Shown piece after piece: positions 17,222-25,565 of a stretch of 64,000 nucleotides of DNA. Source of the stretch: JBAZAX01 sp964568625 (GTDB lineage: Bacteria > Babelota > Babeliae > Babelales > RVW-14); the NCBI GenBank assembly GCA_964568625.1, contig CAZMQG010000003.1, forward strand, positions 54,345 through 118,344, in the 5' to 3' direction. Below the pieces are notes generated by a model. The model had not been told where the DNA came from and did not search any database. It saw only the letters and a list, made by a program, of their open reading frames with translations. Every line of letters starts with the position of its first letter. The first letter of the stretch is position 1. Both the position numbers and the translations under genes were made by a program.

Positions 17222-18480
17222 TAACTTACTTTCGTGCTAGCGTTATTACCCGTGTTTTGACTCATGTTATAAACCCACACACTAAGCTTAAAAATAGCTG
17301 GGGTTAACAGAGCCATATTTAATAGAACCTGCCACTGCGCAAAATGTTTGCGTTTATTAGACTCCCAAAATGCAAATGAGCATTGTTGCATACTTTCCAA
17401 AATATGCTCAATCTCTTTTTCTGATACTTTTTGTTTTTCCAAATCGTTGCTGGATAATTTTTCTAAAACAGATATTAAGTTCTTTCTGTTTGAAACCAGA
17501 TAACTAAAAAGTATTGGCTTATAAATATTCTTGTTTGCCCACCAAACAAAGACACTTGCAAAGGCAATGCGCCGGGCCAAGTCAAATTTATTACCCATAA
17601 CCCATCCAGGAATGATCTCGTATTCACACAAAAATGATGTTGCAATATCCAGAACGGTAGTTTGAACTAAATCAAAATCAAGTCCAGCTAAAGATTTACC
17701 ATTTAAAAATTCCGTCAATGAATGATCAATTGGAGCCTTATTTTTATTGCAAAGAATATTAGCAAACGCAAAATCTACTAAATTCTGTTTAAACATAGAA
17801 TTTAAGCAATAATAATTTTGTGCACGATAAATTACGTTTGTTGATGCGACAAATACTGCTATTGCTTGAAAATATTTAAGCCTACTGGTACGCACAACTT
17901 TACCAACAATATTTTCTATTTCTAGCGCATATTTCTCCGCTTCTTCGCCATTTTTTTGCGCAATTGATATATCAAAACTTTTAAGTATTTCCAAAAATTC
18001 TTTTGGCTCTTGCAAACAAATGTCTCTTAATGAAGTTTGCATAGAGTTGCAAAGCATTTTAAAAAAAATAAAATCTACAATCCACTGACTTGAGACAGCA
18101 AGCAGCAACATCCAATCTCTATTGCAAATGTTTATTTGAATTCCATTTTCATTAATTGGCAAATTTACGCCAACAAGAACCTTACGGTTAAACTGTTCTT
18201 GTTGTTCAATGCGATTTTTTTCTTTATTTAAAATTTTGTCTGTAAATTCGGATGCTGAGTATTTTTCACTGAGCTCATCACAACGCACCAAAAACTCTGG
18301 CTGAGTATATTTTTCGCAAAGCGTATCATAATATTCCAGCCTTGGAGCTAAATTTGCAGCAAATAGAAATATGGTTGATAAATTTACCCATAAAAAAACT
18401 GTCATCAACCAAAAAAAATATAGTATTACTTTTTTATTCTTTAAAGCACACACAATAAATCCATCCCACCCAAAACTCAC
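17221..18480 (-). CDS. Membrane protein of unknown function coupled to the ATAD3-like gene
   Basis: A 419-aa protein I do not recognise. It has a strong hydrophobic segment at about 18-42, further candidate helices near 125-150, 205-222, 310-330 and 385-410, and charged helical stretches between them (for example LNKEKNRIEQQEQF). The stop codon overlaps the start of the ATAD3-like gene (TAATG), so the two products are probably made in fixed ratio and may form one complex. No enzyme motif is visible. Its start lies about 70 bp downstream of the hairpin at 18554-18585, so the two genes probably form their own operon. Confidence 0.8.
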   Translation of the reverse strand: MSFGWDGFIVCALKNKKVILYFFWLMTVFLWVNLSTIFLFAANLAPRLEYYDTLCEKYTQPEFLVRCDELSEKYSASEFTDKILNKEKNRIEQQEQFNRKVLVGVNLPINENGIQINICNRDWMLLLAVSSQWIVDFIFFKMLCNSMQTSLRDICLQEPKEFLEILKSFDISIAQKNGEEAEKYALEIENIVGKVVRTSRLKYFQAIAVFVASTNVIYRAQNYYCLNSMFKQNLVDFAFANILCNKNKAPIDHSLTEFLNGKSLAGLDFDLVQTTVLDIATSFLCEYEIIPGWVMGNKFDLARRIAFASVFVWWANKNIYKPILFSYLVSNRKNLISVLEKLSSNDLEKQKVSEKEIEHILESMQQCSFAFWESNKRKHFAQWQVLLNMALLTPAIFKLSVWVYNMSQNTGNNASTKVS

Positions 18481-18553
18481 TCAAAAAAACAGTGAAAGAT
18501 TATGGTAGCATAGAATACCTTAAATTCAATGAATATCACTTAGAATTCAACAA

Positions 18554-18585
18554 AAAAGGCCCTTGTAAAATTACAAAGGCCTTTT
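18554..18585 (-). terminator. Rho-independent terminator
   Basis: A 15-bp stem (18554-18568 with 18571-18585) has one G-U wobble on the minus strand and an A-rich apex; the minus-strand 3' arm ends in CCTTTTTTG. It lies between the 42-aa gene and the 419-aa gene, separating the two transcription units. Confidence 0.7.
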
Positions 18586-18620
18586 GAATAAGACATAATT
18601 CTAACTGAATTTTTACCTAT

Positions 18621-18749
18621 TTATTCATTCATAAAGTACGCCGCATACGACTTTAGAAGTCCCTCTCTTCCCGTCCCAGTCTTTGCCAAAAATGCAAGAG
18701 AACTAAAGCAAAAGACAAGAAACAACACGAAAAATAGAAATTTCTTCAT
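18621..18749 (-). CDS. 42-aa hydrophobic secreted or membrane peptide
   Basis: A short frame beginning MKKFLFFVLFLVF has a strong ribosome-binding site (AAGGGAG, 5-6 nt before the ATG) and a clear signal-peptide-like N-terminus. The remainder is the short tail AKTGTGREGLLKSYAAYFMNE. It follows the 134-aa glycine-zipper gene by 30 bp on the same strand and ends 36 bp before a terminator, which supports expression. The function is unknown; after signal cleavage only about 20 residues would remain. Confidence 0.65.
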   Translation of the reverse strand: MKKFLFFVLFLVFCFSSLAFLAKTGTGREGLLKSYAAYFMNE

Positions 18750-18779
18750 GAAAAACTCCCTTAAAACTTATTCCGGGAA

Positions 18780-19184
18780 TTAGCTGCCCTTCTTCCTATG
18801 TATCATTGCCGCAATACCTACTCCAAATAATGCAAGAAGTAACGCTGCTATAATTCCAAGAACAATAAATGTAAGCATACTTTTATACTCATTTTCACGT
18901 TGTTCAGACTTGATACGTTGTTCTTCTATTTTGCGCTCTAATTCTTTTTGTTCAAGCTTTCTTTCCAACTGGCTCACTTTTTCTTGATCACGTTCACGCT
19001 GCTCTTGCTCAAGTTTCTCTTCAACTCGATCACTTCTGTCCGATCTAGCGGATGCATGCCCAATCATCGTTCCTACAGCAAGCCCACCCAGAGCTCCCGC
19101 AACTGCAGCACCACCTTCATGCCCACATTTTACAGGTGAAACTAAAGCCAAAGCTGTAATTAATGCCAAAACTTTCTTTTCCAT
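18780..19184 (-). CDS. Exported glycine-zipper, coiled-coil and C-terminal helix protein
   Basis: A 134-aa protein. It has a signal peptide (ALITALALVSPVKC), a glycine-zipper segment (GGAAVAGALGGLAVGTMIG), a charged Glu/Arg/Lys helix of about 50 residues that should form a coiled coil, and a transmembrane helix near the C-terminus (TFIVLGIIAALLLALFGVGIAAM) followed by RKKGS. This arrangement could bridge two membranes or form an oligomeric anchor. I know no named family with this layout. It is divergent from glyA and leads the 42-aa gene. Confidence 0.82.
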   Translation of the reverse strand: MEKKVLALITALALVSPVKCGHEGGAAVAGALGGLAVGTMIGHASARSDRSDRVEEKLEQEQRERDQEKVSQLERKLEQKELERKIEEQRIKSEQRENEYKSMLTFIVLGIIAALLLALFGVGIAAMIHRKKGS

Positions 19185-19319
19185 AAATCCCCCCTAAACA
19201 TAACCCTACCCAAACATGCTTAATTTTGGTTTCCCTTGTCTTTTATATTACGAGGGTGTAGAAATATTAGTCAATAATTATAAATTAAGCAGATCTTTAC
19301 AAAGTAAAAAAGGAATTTT

Positions 19320-20558
19320 ATGAAAAATGTTATACAAGCATTGATTCAAAAAGAGTTAGAACGCCAAGAAGCAACAATAAATCTTATTGCATCAGAAAAT
19401 TACGCAAGTAACGACGTATTAAACGCTGCTGGATCAGTTCTAACTAATAAATATGCTGAAGGATATCCCGGCAAACGTTACTATGGCGGATGCGAAATTA
19501 TTGATCAAGTCGAAAATATTGCAATAGACTTGGCAAAAAAAATATTTAACGCTGATCATGCCAACGTTCAACCACACTCAGGATCATCTGCTAATTTTGG
19601 GGTTTATTTTAGCCAACTAAAAACAGGTGACACGATTTTGGGAATGAATCTTGCTGCAGGTGGACATTTAACCCATGGCCACAAAATAAACTTCTCCGGA
19701 TCAATTTTTAACGCAATTGGTTATGGAGTTAACAAAGAAACGGAAGAGCTTGATTATGAAGAGATAGACCAGCTTGCAAGCAAACACAATCCAAAACTTA
19801 TTATCGCGGGCACATCAGCCTATTCAAGGCTTATTGACTATAAACGGCTTGAAGAGATTGCAAAAAAACATAATGCTAAACTTTTGATCGACATGGCTCA
19901 TATTGCGGGATTAATTGCAGCCAAGCTTATTCCAAGCCCAGTACCTCATTCAGATTTTGTAAGCACCACCACACATAAAACATTGCGCGGCCCACGAGGT
20001 GGAATGATTTTATGTAAACAACAACATGCCGCACAGATAGATAAAGCAATTATGCCCGGCATTCAAGGCGGACCTCTAATGCACATCATTGCAGCAAAAG
20101 CAGTGGCCTTTGAAGAGGCTTTAAAACCTGAATTCAAAACATATCAAGAACAGGTAATCAAAAATGCAAAAACCATGGCAAAAGCTTTTGCCGATCTTGG
20201 TTATAGAATTATTTCCGGCGGAACCGACACCCACCTATTTTTAGTTGATATTAAGAGTCATAAAGATTTTGGCAGTCAAATTTCCGGGCGAGATGTCGAA
20301 ACGTTATTACAAACACATTGCAATATTATTTTAAATCGAAACATGATCCCGTTCGATACACAAAGCCCAACAAATCCAAGCGGAATACGCGTAGGCACAC
20401 CTGCGGTTACAACCCGAGGTTTTAAAGAAAATGATATTATACAAGTAGTAGAATGGATTGATTTTGCAATTAAAAACAGAGAAAATGAAAACGCGCTTAA
20501 ATCAATTAAAGAAAAAGTCATGAAAATTTGTAAACAAAAACCAATTTATAAAAATTAA
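19320..20558 (+). CDS. glyA: Serine hydroxymethyltransferase
   Basis: PLP enzyme that interconverts serine and glycine and feeds one-carbon units to tetrahydrofolate. The PLP-binding lysine is K220 in STTTHKTLRGPRGG. NLIASENYAS and the AEGYPGKRYYGG segment are characteristic of the family. At 412 aa it is full length. AAAAGGA lies 5 nt before the ATG. It is monocistronic, with a bidirectional terminator after the stop. Confidence 0.97.
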   Translation: MKNVIQALIQKELERQEATINLIASENYASNDVLNAAGSVLTNKYAEGYPGKRYYGGCEIIDQVENIAIDLAKKIFNADHANVQPHSGSSANFGVYFSQLKTGDTILGMNLAAGGHLTHGHKINFSGSIFNAIGYGVNKETEELDYEEIDQLASKHNPKLIIAGTSAYSRLIDYKRLEEIAKKHNAKLLIDMAHIAGLIAAKLIPSPVPHSDFVSTTTHKTLRGPRGGMILCKQQHAAQIDKAIMPGIQGGPLMHIIAAKAVAFEEALKPEFKTYQEQVIKNAKTMAKAFADLGYRIISGGTDTHLFLVDIKSHKDFGSQISGRDVETLLQTHCNIILNRNMIPFDTQSPTNPSGIRVGTPAVTTRGFKENDIIQVVEWIDFAIKNRENENALKSIKEKVMKICKQKPIYKN

Positions 20559-20573
20559 AATTCCATAAAAAAT

Positions 20574-20602
20574 AAAAAGGGCTGAAAAACTCAGCCCTTT
20601 TT
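20574..20602. terminator. Bidirectional terminator between glyA and kdsA
   Basis: A perfect 12-bp stem (AAAAAGGGCTGA with TCAGCCCTTTTT) and a 5-nt loop end in T-runs on both strands. It sits between convergent glyA and kdsA and can serve both. Confidence 0.88.
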
Positions 20603-20614
20603 ATTTTTATAAAT

Positions 20615-21457
20615 TTATGAAACAACAGGAACCGGCTTTTGTTTAGCCCAAGCATCAAGCTCCATCAAATAAGTTAAGAAGCCTTCAAGCTCAGAAAGTC
20701 TAATCATATTCGGCCCATCACTAAGTGCCGCTTCAGGATTGTCATGCACTTCCATAAAAAGTCCCGCAATCCCTTGCACAACAGCAGCTGCTGCAAGACT
20801 AGGAACGAAAATTCGGTCTCCACCAGAAGCCATCCCCATTCCTCCAGGTCTTTGAACTGAATGCGTTGCATCGAAAACGATTGGTTTTCCCAAAGCCTTC
20901 ATGATGAAAAAATTACGATAATCTACAACCAAATTATTATAACCAAAAGTGTATCCGCGTTCGCAAATCCAAATATTTTTATTGCCTGCAGATTCAACTT
21001 TTTTAACAGCATGTTCTATTGATTCGGCTGCAAGAAACTGACCTTTTTTGATATGAATCACCTTATCAGTTTGCCCGGCAGCAATCAAAAGATCAGTCTG
21101 TCTGCAAAGAAATGCAGGAATTTGTAAAACATCTGCAAATTCTGCAGCTTTTTCTACCTGCCAACTTTCATGCACATCTGTAATAACCGGAATATCAAGC
21201 TCAGACCTAACCTTACCCAAAATTCTCAATCCATCATCAATTCCACTGCCCCGATAATTCTTTAATGATGTACGATTTGCTTTGTCGTATGAACTCTTGA
21301 ATACAAACTTAAAATTAAGCTTTAAAGAAAGCTTTTTTAAAGTTTCAGCAATTTTTAGTGTGTGATATTCGCCTTCAATAACACAGGGCCCTAAAATAAA
21401 AAATAGAGGCGTCGCATTAGAAATTTGGCCCTTAAGCCATGAAAATTCTTCTCTCAT
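20615..21457 (-). CDS. kdsA: 3-deoxy-8-phosphooctulonate synthase
   Basis: Condenses arabinose 5-phosphate with phosphoenolpyruvate to make Kdo 8-phosphate, the precursor of the inner core sugar of lipopolysaccharide. The N-terminal FILGPCVIE, FKSSYDKANRTS, the ITDVHE segment and FDATHSVQRPGG are KdsA signatures. At 280 aa it is full length. It starts 4 bp after the nusB stop. It is evidence for an LPS-bearing outer membrane. Confidence 0.96.
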   Translation of the reverse strand: MREEFSWLKGQISNATPLFFILGPCVIEGEYHTLKIAETLKKLSLKLNFKFVFKSSYDKANRTSLKNYRGSGIDDGLRILGKVRSELDIPVITDVHESWQVEKAAEFADVLQIPAFLCRQTDLLIAAGQTDKVIHIKKGQFLAAESIEHAVKKVESAGNKNIWICERGYTFGYNNLVVDYRNFFIMKALGKPIVFDATHSVQRPGGMGMASGGDRIFVPSLAAAAVVQGIAGLFMEVHDNPEAALSDGPNMIRLSELEGFLTYLMELDAWAKQKPVPVVS

Positions 21458-21461
21458 AATT

Positions 21462-22022
21462 TTACTCCGGTTTTACTAGCCCATTTTGTTTACAAAATTC
21501 GTCTAAAAGACCATTAACAAACTTATATGCGTCTTTTTCTGCAAATAGTTTTGCTAGCTCTACTGCCTCATTGATAACTATTGATGGAATTGGATCAGGT
21601 TGTGAAAGTTCCCATAAAGCGAGTCGTAATATTAAACGCGTACAACACCCAAGACGCTCCAGTTTCCAATTTTTAAGGAAGGGAACCATTTGGGAATCAA
21701 GCTCATCACGATTATCTGCAGCACCCTGAGCCATTTTAAAAGCAAACGAATTCTTTGGAATCACCAAATTAAATCCGCGTAAATAATTATCAGATACAGA
21801 TTCCAAACTAACATCGTAATCAAACCGATCAAGCGCATAAATCAGTAAAAATGAAACTATACGTTCATCTTTTCGTGAATCAAGATTTATTTGCCTTAAA
21901 TAATCCTCAATTTCAAACTCAGCTGCCTGCTCTTCCTGCTCCGTTAAGCCAGACTGCTCTTGTTCCAACTCCGCATCAACCGGAGTTGAGTTAAGATCAT
22001 CTGTCTTAAAATTTTCATTCAT
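21462..22022 (-). CDS. nusB: Transcription antitermination factor NusB
   Basis: RNA-binding antitermination factor that acts with NusE (S10) on rRNA operons. The C-terminal half carries the NusB pattern (RLILRLALWEL, PSIVINEAVELAKLFAEKDAYKFVNG). The first 40 residues are an acidic, Gln/Glu-rich extension not normally present, making 186 aa against the usual 130-160. It lies between efp and kdsA on one transcript. Confidence 0.9.
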   Translation of the reverse strand: MNENFKTDDLNSTPVDAELEQEQSGLTEQEEQAAEFEIEDYLRQINLDSRKDERIVSFLLIYALDRFDYDVSLESVSDNYLRGFNLVIPKNSFAFKMAQGAADNRDELDSQMVPFLKNWKLERLGCCTRLILRLALWELSQPDPIPSIVINEAVELAKLFAEKDAYKFVNGLLDEFCKQNGLVKPE

Positions 22023-22056
22023 AAAACATCCACTTTTTTAAAGGCTTAGATAAAAC

Positions 22057-22620
22057 TTAGTCAACTTTTTCAATGTATTTATCGTCTCTAGTGTCGACCT
22101 TAATCTTTTGGCCTTCATTTAAAAAGAGAGGAACTTGAATTACTAGACCGGTTTCAAGCGTAGCGGGCTTTGATCCACCCTGAGCTGTATCGCCTTTAAC
22201 ACCTGGAACAGTTTCTTTAATTTGCAATACCATAAAAATTGGTGGTTCAACTAAAATTGGTTTACCTTGAAAATTAATAACGTTGTATATTTCGCTATCT
22301 TTCAGATATTTTTTTACAGATGTAACATGTTCCGCATCCAAATCAACTTGTTCATAAGTTTCTTTGTCCATGAAATGATACATTTGGCCATCTGAGTACA
22401 AAAATTGCATCTCTTTGTATTCCAAATCAGGTTCTGGAAATTTTTCGGCTGATCTAAATGTCTCTTCAAGCATTCTACCAGAGATCATATTTTTCATTTT
22501 GGTACGAAGATATGTACCACCTTTTCCCGGCTTTACAAGCTGGTAATCAACAATAACCCATGGTTCATTGTTCCAAAGTATCTTTGTAAAACCTTTTTTA
22601 AAATCCGAAGTTGAAATCAC
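22057..22620 (-). CDS. efp: Elongation factor P
   Basis: Relieves ribosome stalling at proline runs. The KPGKGG loop carries the lysine that is often modified, and the C-terminus has the family signature KGDTAQGGSKPATLETG. I prefer the GTG start at 22620: it has AAAGG 7 nt upstream and places the loop lysine at residue 33, close to 34 in E. coli. The ATG at 22635 is in frame but only GAAG lies just before it. It heads the efp-nusB-kdsA group. I see no modification-enzyme gene nearby. Confidence 0.93.
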   Translation of the reverse strand: MISTSDFKKGFTKILWNNEPWVIVDYQLVKPGKGGTYLRTKMKNMISGRMLEETFRSAEKFPEPDLEYKEMQFLYSDGQMYHFMDKETYEQVDLDAEHVTSVKKYLKDSEIYNVINFQGKPILVEPPIFMVLQIKETVPGVKGDTAQGGSKPATLETGLVIQVPLFLNEGQKIKVDTRDDKYIEKVD

Positions 22621-22784
22621 AATTAAACCTTTCATTCTTCAAAATTAGCCAATAAGACGCCTTTAACCCCATTATTAATGGTAAGGCATTAACTTTAGCA
22701 TAATAAATAAACAATGAAAAGATCAGATTTCAAAGCCTTTACGACACTTTCAAACAAACAAAAACACTCAATCTGAAATTTAAT

Positions 22785-23309
22785 TTAAATATTACCCTTA
22801 AATTCAGCCACAATTTCTACAAGTTGTTCTATTATTTCTTCAACAGGAAGAATAAACTTGGCAAATGCCCCATTCATAACCAATTTTTTCGGCAATATAA
22901 TAGCTGAATTTAAAATCCTACCAGCCCTACATTTATCAATATTTAACGTATAGTAAGCGGATTCAAAACAATAAACAAGTTTAACTGAAATTAAAACTCT
23001 AAGAAAAGTATCTTCCGTCATCTTTAAAATATACAAACCATGCCGCACATTCGTAACAATGGTGCCACAATCATCTTTAAAAATTGACCCATACAGTCCA
23101 CCGAAAATAAACTCATCCCTTAAAATATTTATACTCGATGGCAATTCTGGAAAAACACCTAATTCTACTGAATCAATGGGCTTAATACTTTGCTTAGTAT
23201 TAATAACATATTGAATATAACTGTATCCCAAACTCATACATTGCACATTTAATTGAAAAAGAAAGCCTACAAAAAGTGCTCCAAAAAGACCTTGTAACTT
23301 GGTTGCCAT
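22785..23309 (-). CDS. 174-aa exported protein of unknown function
   Basis: The N-terminus is a probable signal peptide (about 1-25, GLFGALFVGFLFQLNVQC). The rest is mixed and soluble with a few cysteines, and I recognise no domain. It follows the WD40/zinc gene by 24 bp on the same strand, so the two are probably cotranscribed. Functional linkage is suggested only by this pairing. Confidence 0.7.
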   Translation of the reverse strand: MATKLQGLFGALFVGFLFQLNVQCMSLGYSYIQYVINTKQSIKPIDSVELGVFPELPSSINILRDEFIFGGLYGSIFKDDCGTIVTNVRHGLYILKMTEDTFLRVLISVKLVYCFESAYYTLNIDKCRAGRILNSAIILPKKLVMNGAFAKFILPVEEIIEQLVEIVAEFKGNI

Positions 23310-23333
23310 TGATCAATCCAGTATTAAGTAAAG

Positions 23334-24410
23334 TTAAAGTCCAAGAGACTTGCAATTTGGGCATATTAAACATGAACACTTACTAGCCCGATCTTTTTCA
23401 ACAAGATCATCGCGTTCAACACCACATTTGGAACACTTTGCAATTCCCAAAATCTCACAGATATGTCTATTAGATAGAACTCTGCCAAAATTCATAATTA
23501 AATTATTCCCATCCGTACTAAACGCAGCAGCATTTGTAGAATAAAAACCACCAGTTAAATTTCTAAGACATTCACAATTTTTTGCATTCCACAATCTCGC
23601 AACTCCGTCTGCAACAGTTACAAGTAAATTACCACTTGGATGCCAGGATATAGCACTAATTTCTTTTACATTTTCCTGCAAAGTCACAAAACGTTCAAAC
23701 CTACAATCCTCACCTTTCTCGTATATCACAATTTTATTATTTGCCCCAATAGCAAGATATTTAGAATCAGAACTCCATGAAATACACGCAGAGCATTGTC
23801 CATTCCCATTAAATTTACAAATCATCTGAACATTTTTTATTATTACATCTCCATTTTTAGTGCCATATGCAATATAGTTTCCACAGGGGCTCCACTGCAA
23901 AGATGTTATAGGAAACTGAGAAAAAGGAAGAATCTCCTGCTGAACCTCCACACTATTTAGACCCGCAATGCATACTCTATTTGACGCTGCAACAGCAATT
24001 CGGTCACCGGAACAATCAAATGTTACCATTTCAATCGGACAATCAAATATCTTCAAAGTACGAATTTTCTCTTTATTTTCCACTTTGATTATTTCCACAG
24101 AGCCATCTTGCATACCATATGCAAGATGCGTTCCTGTTGATGCATCCGGACTAAACGCTACTACACCACTTGTATTTTTAAGCTGCAAAATAGGTCCATC
24201 AATCTTCTTTGAATGAAGCTTAAATACCTGCAAATTTCCATTATTAAAAGTTAAAGCATAGTATGTACTGTTCGGACCGATTGAAATTGAAGAAATAAGC
24301 CCAATATTTCTCCTCGGACTTGTGACCTCTTCTACAGCCATGCCAACCAAAAACGAATTTTGTATAAAAACACAAAAAAATAACATTGTTATTTTCTTCA
24401 AATTAACCAT
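23334..24410 (-). CDS. Exported WD40 propeller with cysteine-rich C-terminus
   Basis: A 358-aa protein. It has a signal peptide (MLFFCVFIQNSFLVGM) and then about six or seven WD40-type blades (for example SLQWSPCGNYIAYG, CISWSSDSKYLAIG, AISWHPSGNLLVTVADGVARLW). The last 45 residues hold CSKCG, CSC and CPNC, a pattern that could bind one or two zinc ions. The combination of an exported propeller with a terminal zinc module recalls eukaryotic protein-interaction factors. A RING fold is possible but the cysteine spacing is not diagnostic. Interaction with host proteins is inferred, not shown. Confidence 0.82.
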   Translation of the reverse strand: MVNLKKITMLFFCVFIQNSFLVGMAVEEVTSPRRNIGLISSISIGPNSTYYALTFNNGNLQVFKLHSKKIDGPILQLKNTSGVVAFSPDASTGTHLAYGMQDGSVEIIKVENKEKIRTLKIFDCPIEMVTFDCSGDRIAVAASNRVCIAGLNSVEVQQEILPFSQFPITSLQWSPCGNYIAYGTKNGDVIIKNVQMICKFNGNGQCSACISWSSDSKYLAIGANNKIVIYEKGEDCRFERFVTLQENVKEISAISWHPSGNLLVTVADGVARLWNAKNCECLRNLTGGFYSTNAAAFSTDGNNLIMNFGRVLSNRHICEILGIAKCSKCGVERDDLVEKDRASKCSCLICPNCKSLGL

Positions 24411-24556
24411 CTGCTTCCTATAAAATTAGCCTAAATTATTTACAAACTTAGTTCAGAACTCTAACTCTTTCGATATAAAAAAGCAAACATTAATCAGCTC
24501 ACTAAAAAATTAAAAACTAATCGATATAAATAAATTTCATGTAAAAAAACAAAATC

Positions 24557-24583
24557 TTGTTTAGCTGAACGATATTTTATACT
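24557..24583 (+). promoter_or_regulatory. Candidate sigma-70 promoter for the aldolase gene
   Basis: TTGTTT (24557-24562) and TATACT (24578-24583) are separated by 15 bp, a little short, and lie 50 bp before the aldolase start. The surrounding DNA is so AT-rich that chance matches are common. Confidence 0.35.
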
Positions 24584-24632
24584 CTCAAAAATCATAGCCA
24601 CTATTAATCTTAATCATTGAAAGGCCGGTAAG

Positions 24633-25553
24633 ATGAAAAAATTAAATGTAAAAAATGTTAATATTCCACTAACAGTATCCACAAAAAACAAAAAAATTTA
24701 TTTAAACAATTATTTAACAGCTACAAAAAATACCGGCCGTCTTTTTTTATTCGCAGGTGATCAAAAAATTGAACATCTTAATCAAGATTTTTATGGACCA
24801 AATATCTCAATTCAAAATGCCACCCCAAAACATATGTTTGATATCGCAAGCAAAGGTAATATTGGCGTTTTTGCCACCCAGTTAGGACTGATTTCCAGAT
24901 ACGGCCAAGATTATCCGAAGATTAATTACATTATAAAATTAAATGCAAAATCAAATATTGTCCCAGTCGAACAAAAAGATCCTGTTAGTCTTATGCTTAC
25001 AACAGTTGACGAAGTTGTAGAATTCCAAAAAAACTCAAAACTCAATATCGTTGGCGTTGGTTATACAATTTATTTGGGCAGCGAACATGAAGCTGTCATG
25101 TTAAGCCAAGCAGCACAAATCGTTTATCAGGCACATAAGCACGGATTACTTGCAATATTATGGATTTATCCACGAGGCAAATTCGTAAAAAAACAAACTT
25201 CTGCAGAAATCATTGCTGGAGCTGCGGGCGTTGGAGCTTGCCTAGGGGCAGATTTTATAAAAGTTAATCCACCCGAAGCAGACAGTATTTCACTTATGGG
25301 CAAGTTGCTAAAACAGGTAACATTAGCCGCAGGAAAATCCGGAATAATATGCTCCGGTGGAACAAAAGAAGATGCTAATTTTTTACTTGAAACACTTCAT
25401 CAACAAATTCATATCGGTGGAGCAGTTGGAACGGCAATTGGCCGAAATTTACATCAACGAGATTTAAATACTGCCATAAAACTTTCAAATGCCATATCAG
25501 CAATATTATTTGAAAACGCAGACGTAAAAACAGCAAAAAACTTGCTAAAATAG
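24633..25553 (+). CDS. fbaB: Class I fructose-bisphosphate aldolase, DhnA/FbaB type
   Basis: Cleaves fructose 1,6-bisphosphate by Schiff-base chemistry. The candidate catalytic lysine is K210 in GADFIKVNPPE, and FAGDQKIEH and WIYPRGK are typical of the archaeal-type DhnA/FbaB aldolases. At 306 aa the length fits. It lies 12 bp before a LOG-family gene. Together with tpiA at 42 kb it points to at least part of glycolysis. The gene symbol is by family; the substrate is not proven. Confidence 0.85.
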   Translation: MKKLNVKNVNIPLTVSTKNKKIYLNNYLTATKNTGRLFLFAGDQKIEHLNQDFYGPNISIQNATPKHMFDIASKGNIGVFATQLGLISRYGQDYPKINYIIKLNAKSNIVPVEQKDPVSLMLTTVDEVVEFQKNSKLNIVGVGYTIYLGSEHEAVMLSQAAQIVYQAHKHGLLAILWIYPRGKFVKKQTSAEIIAGAAGVGACLGADFIKVNPPEADSISLMGKLLKQVTLAAGKSGIICSGGTKEDANFLLETLHQQIHIGGAVGTAIGRNLHQRDLNTAIKLSNAISAILFENADVKTAKNLLK

Positions 25554-25565
25554 TGAGGATTTTAA

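Noticed and set aside
23334..24410. RING finger in the WD40/zinc protein
   Set aside because: Too few and wrongly spaced cysteines and no histidine at the expected place; kept only as a cysteine-rich tail.
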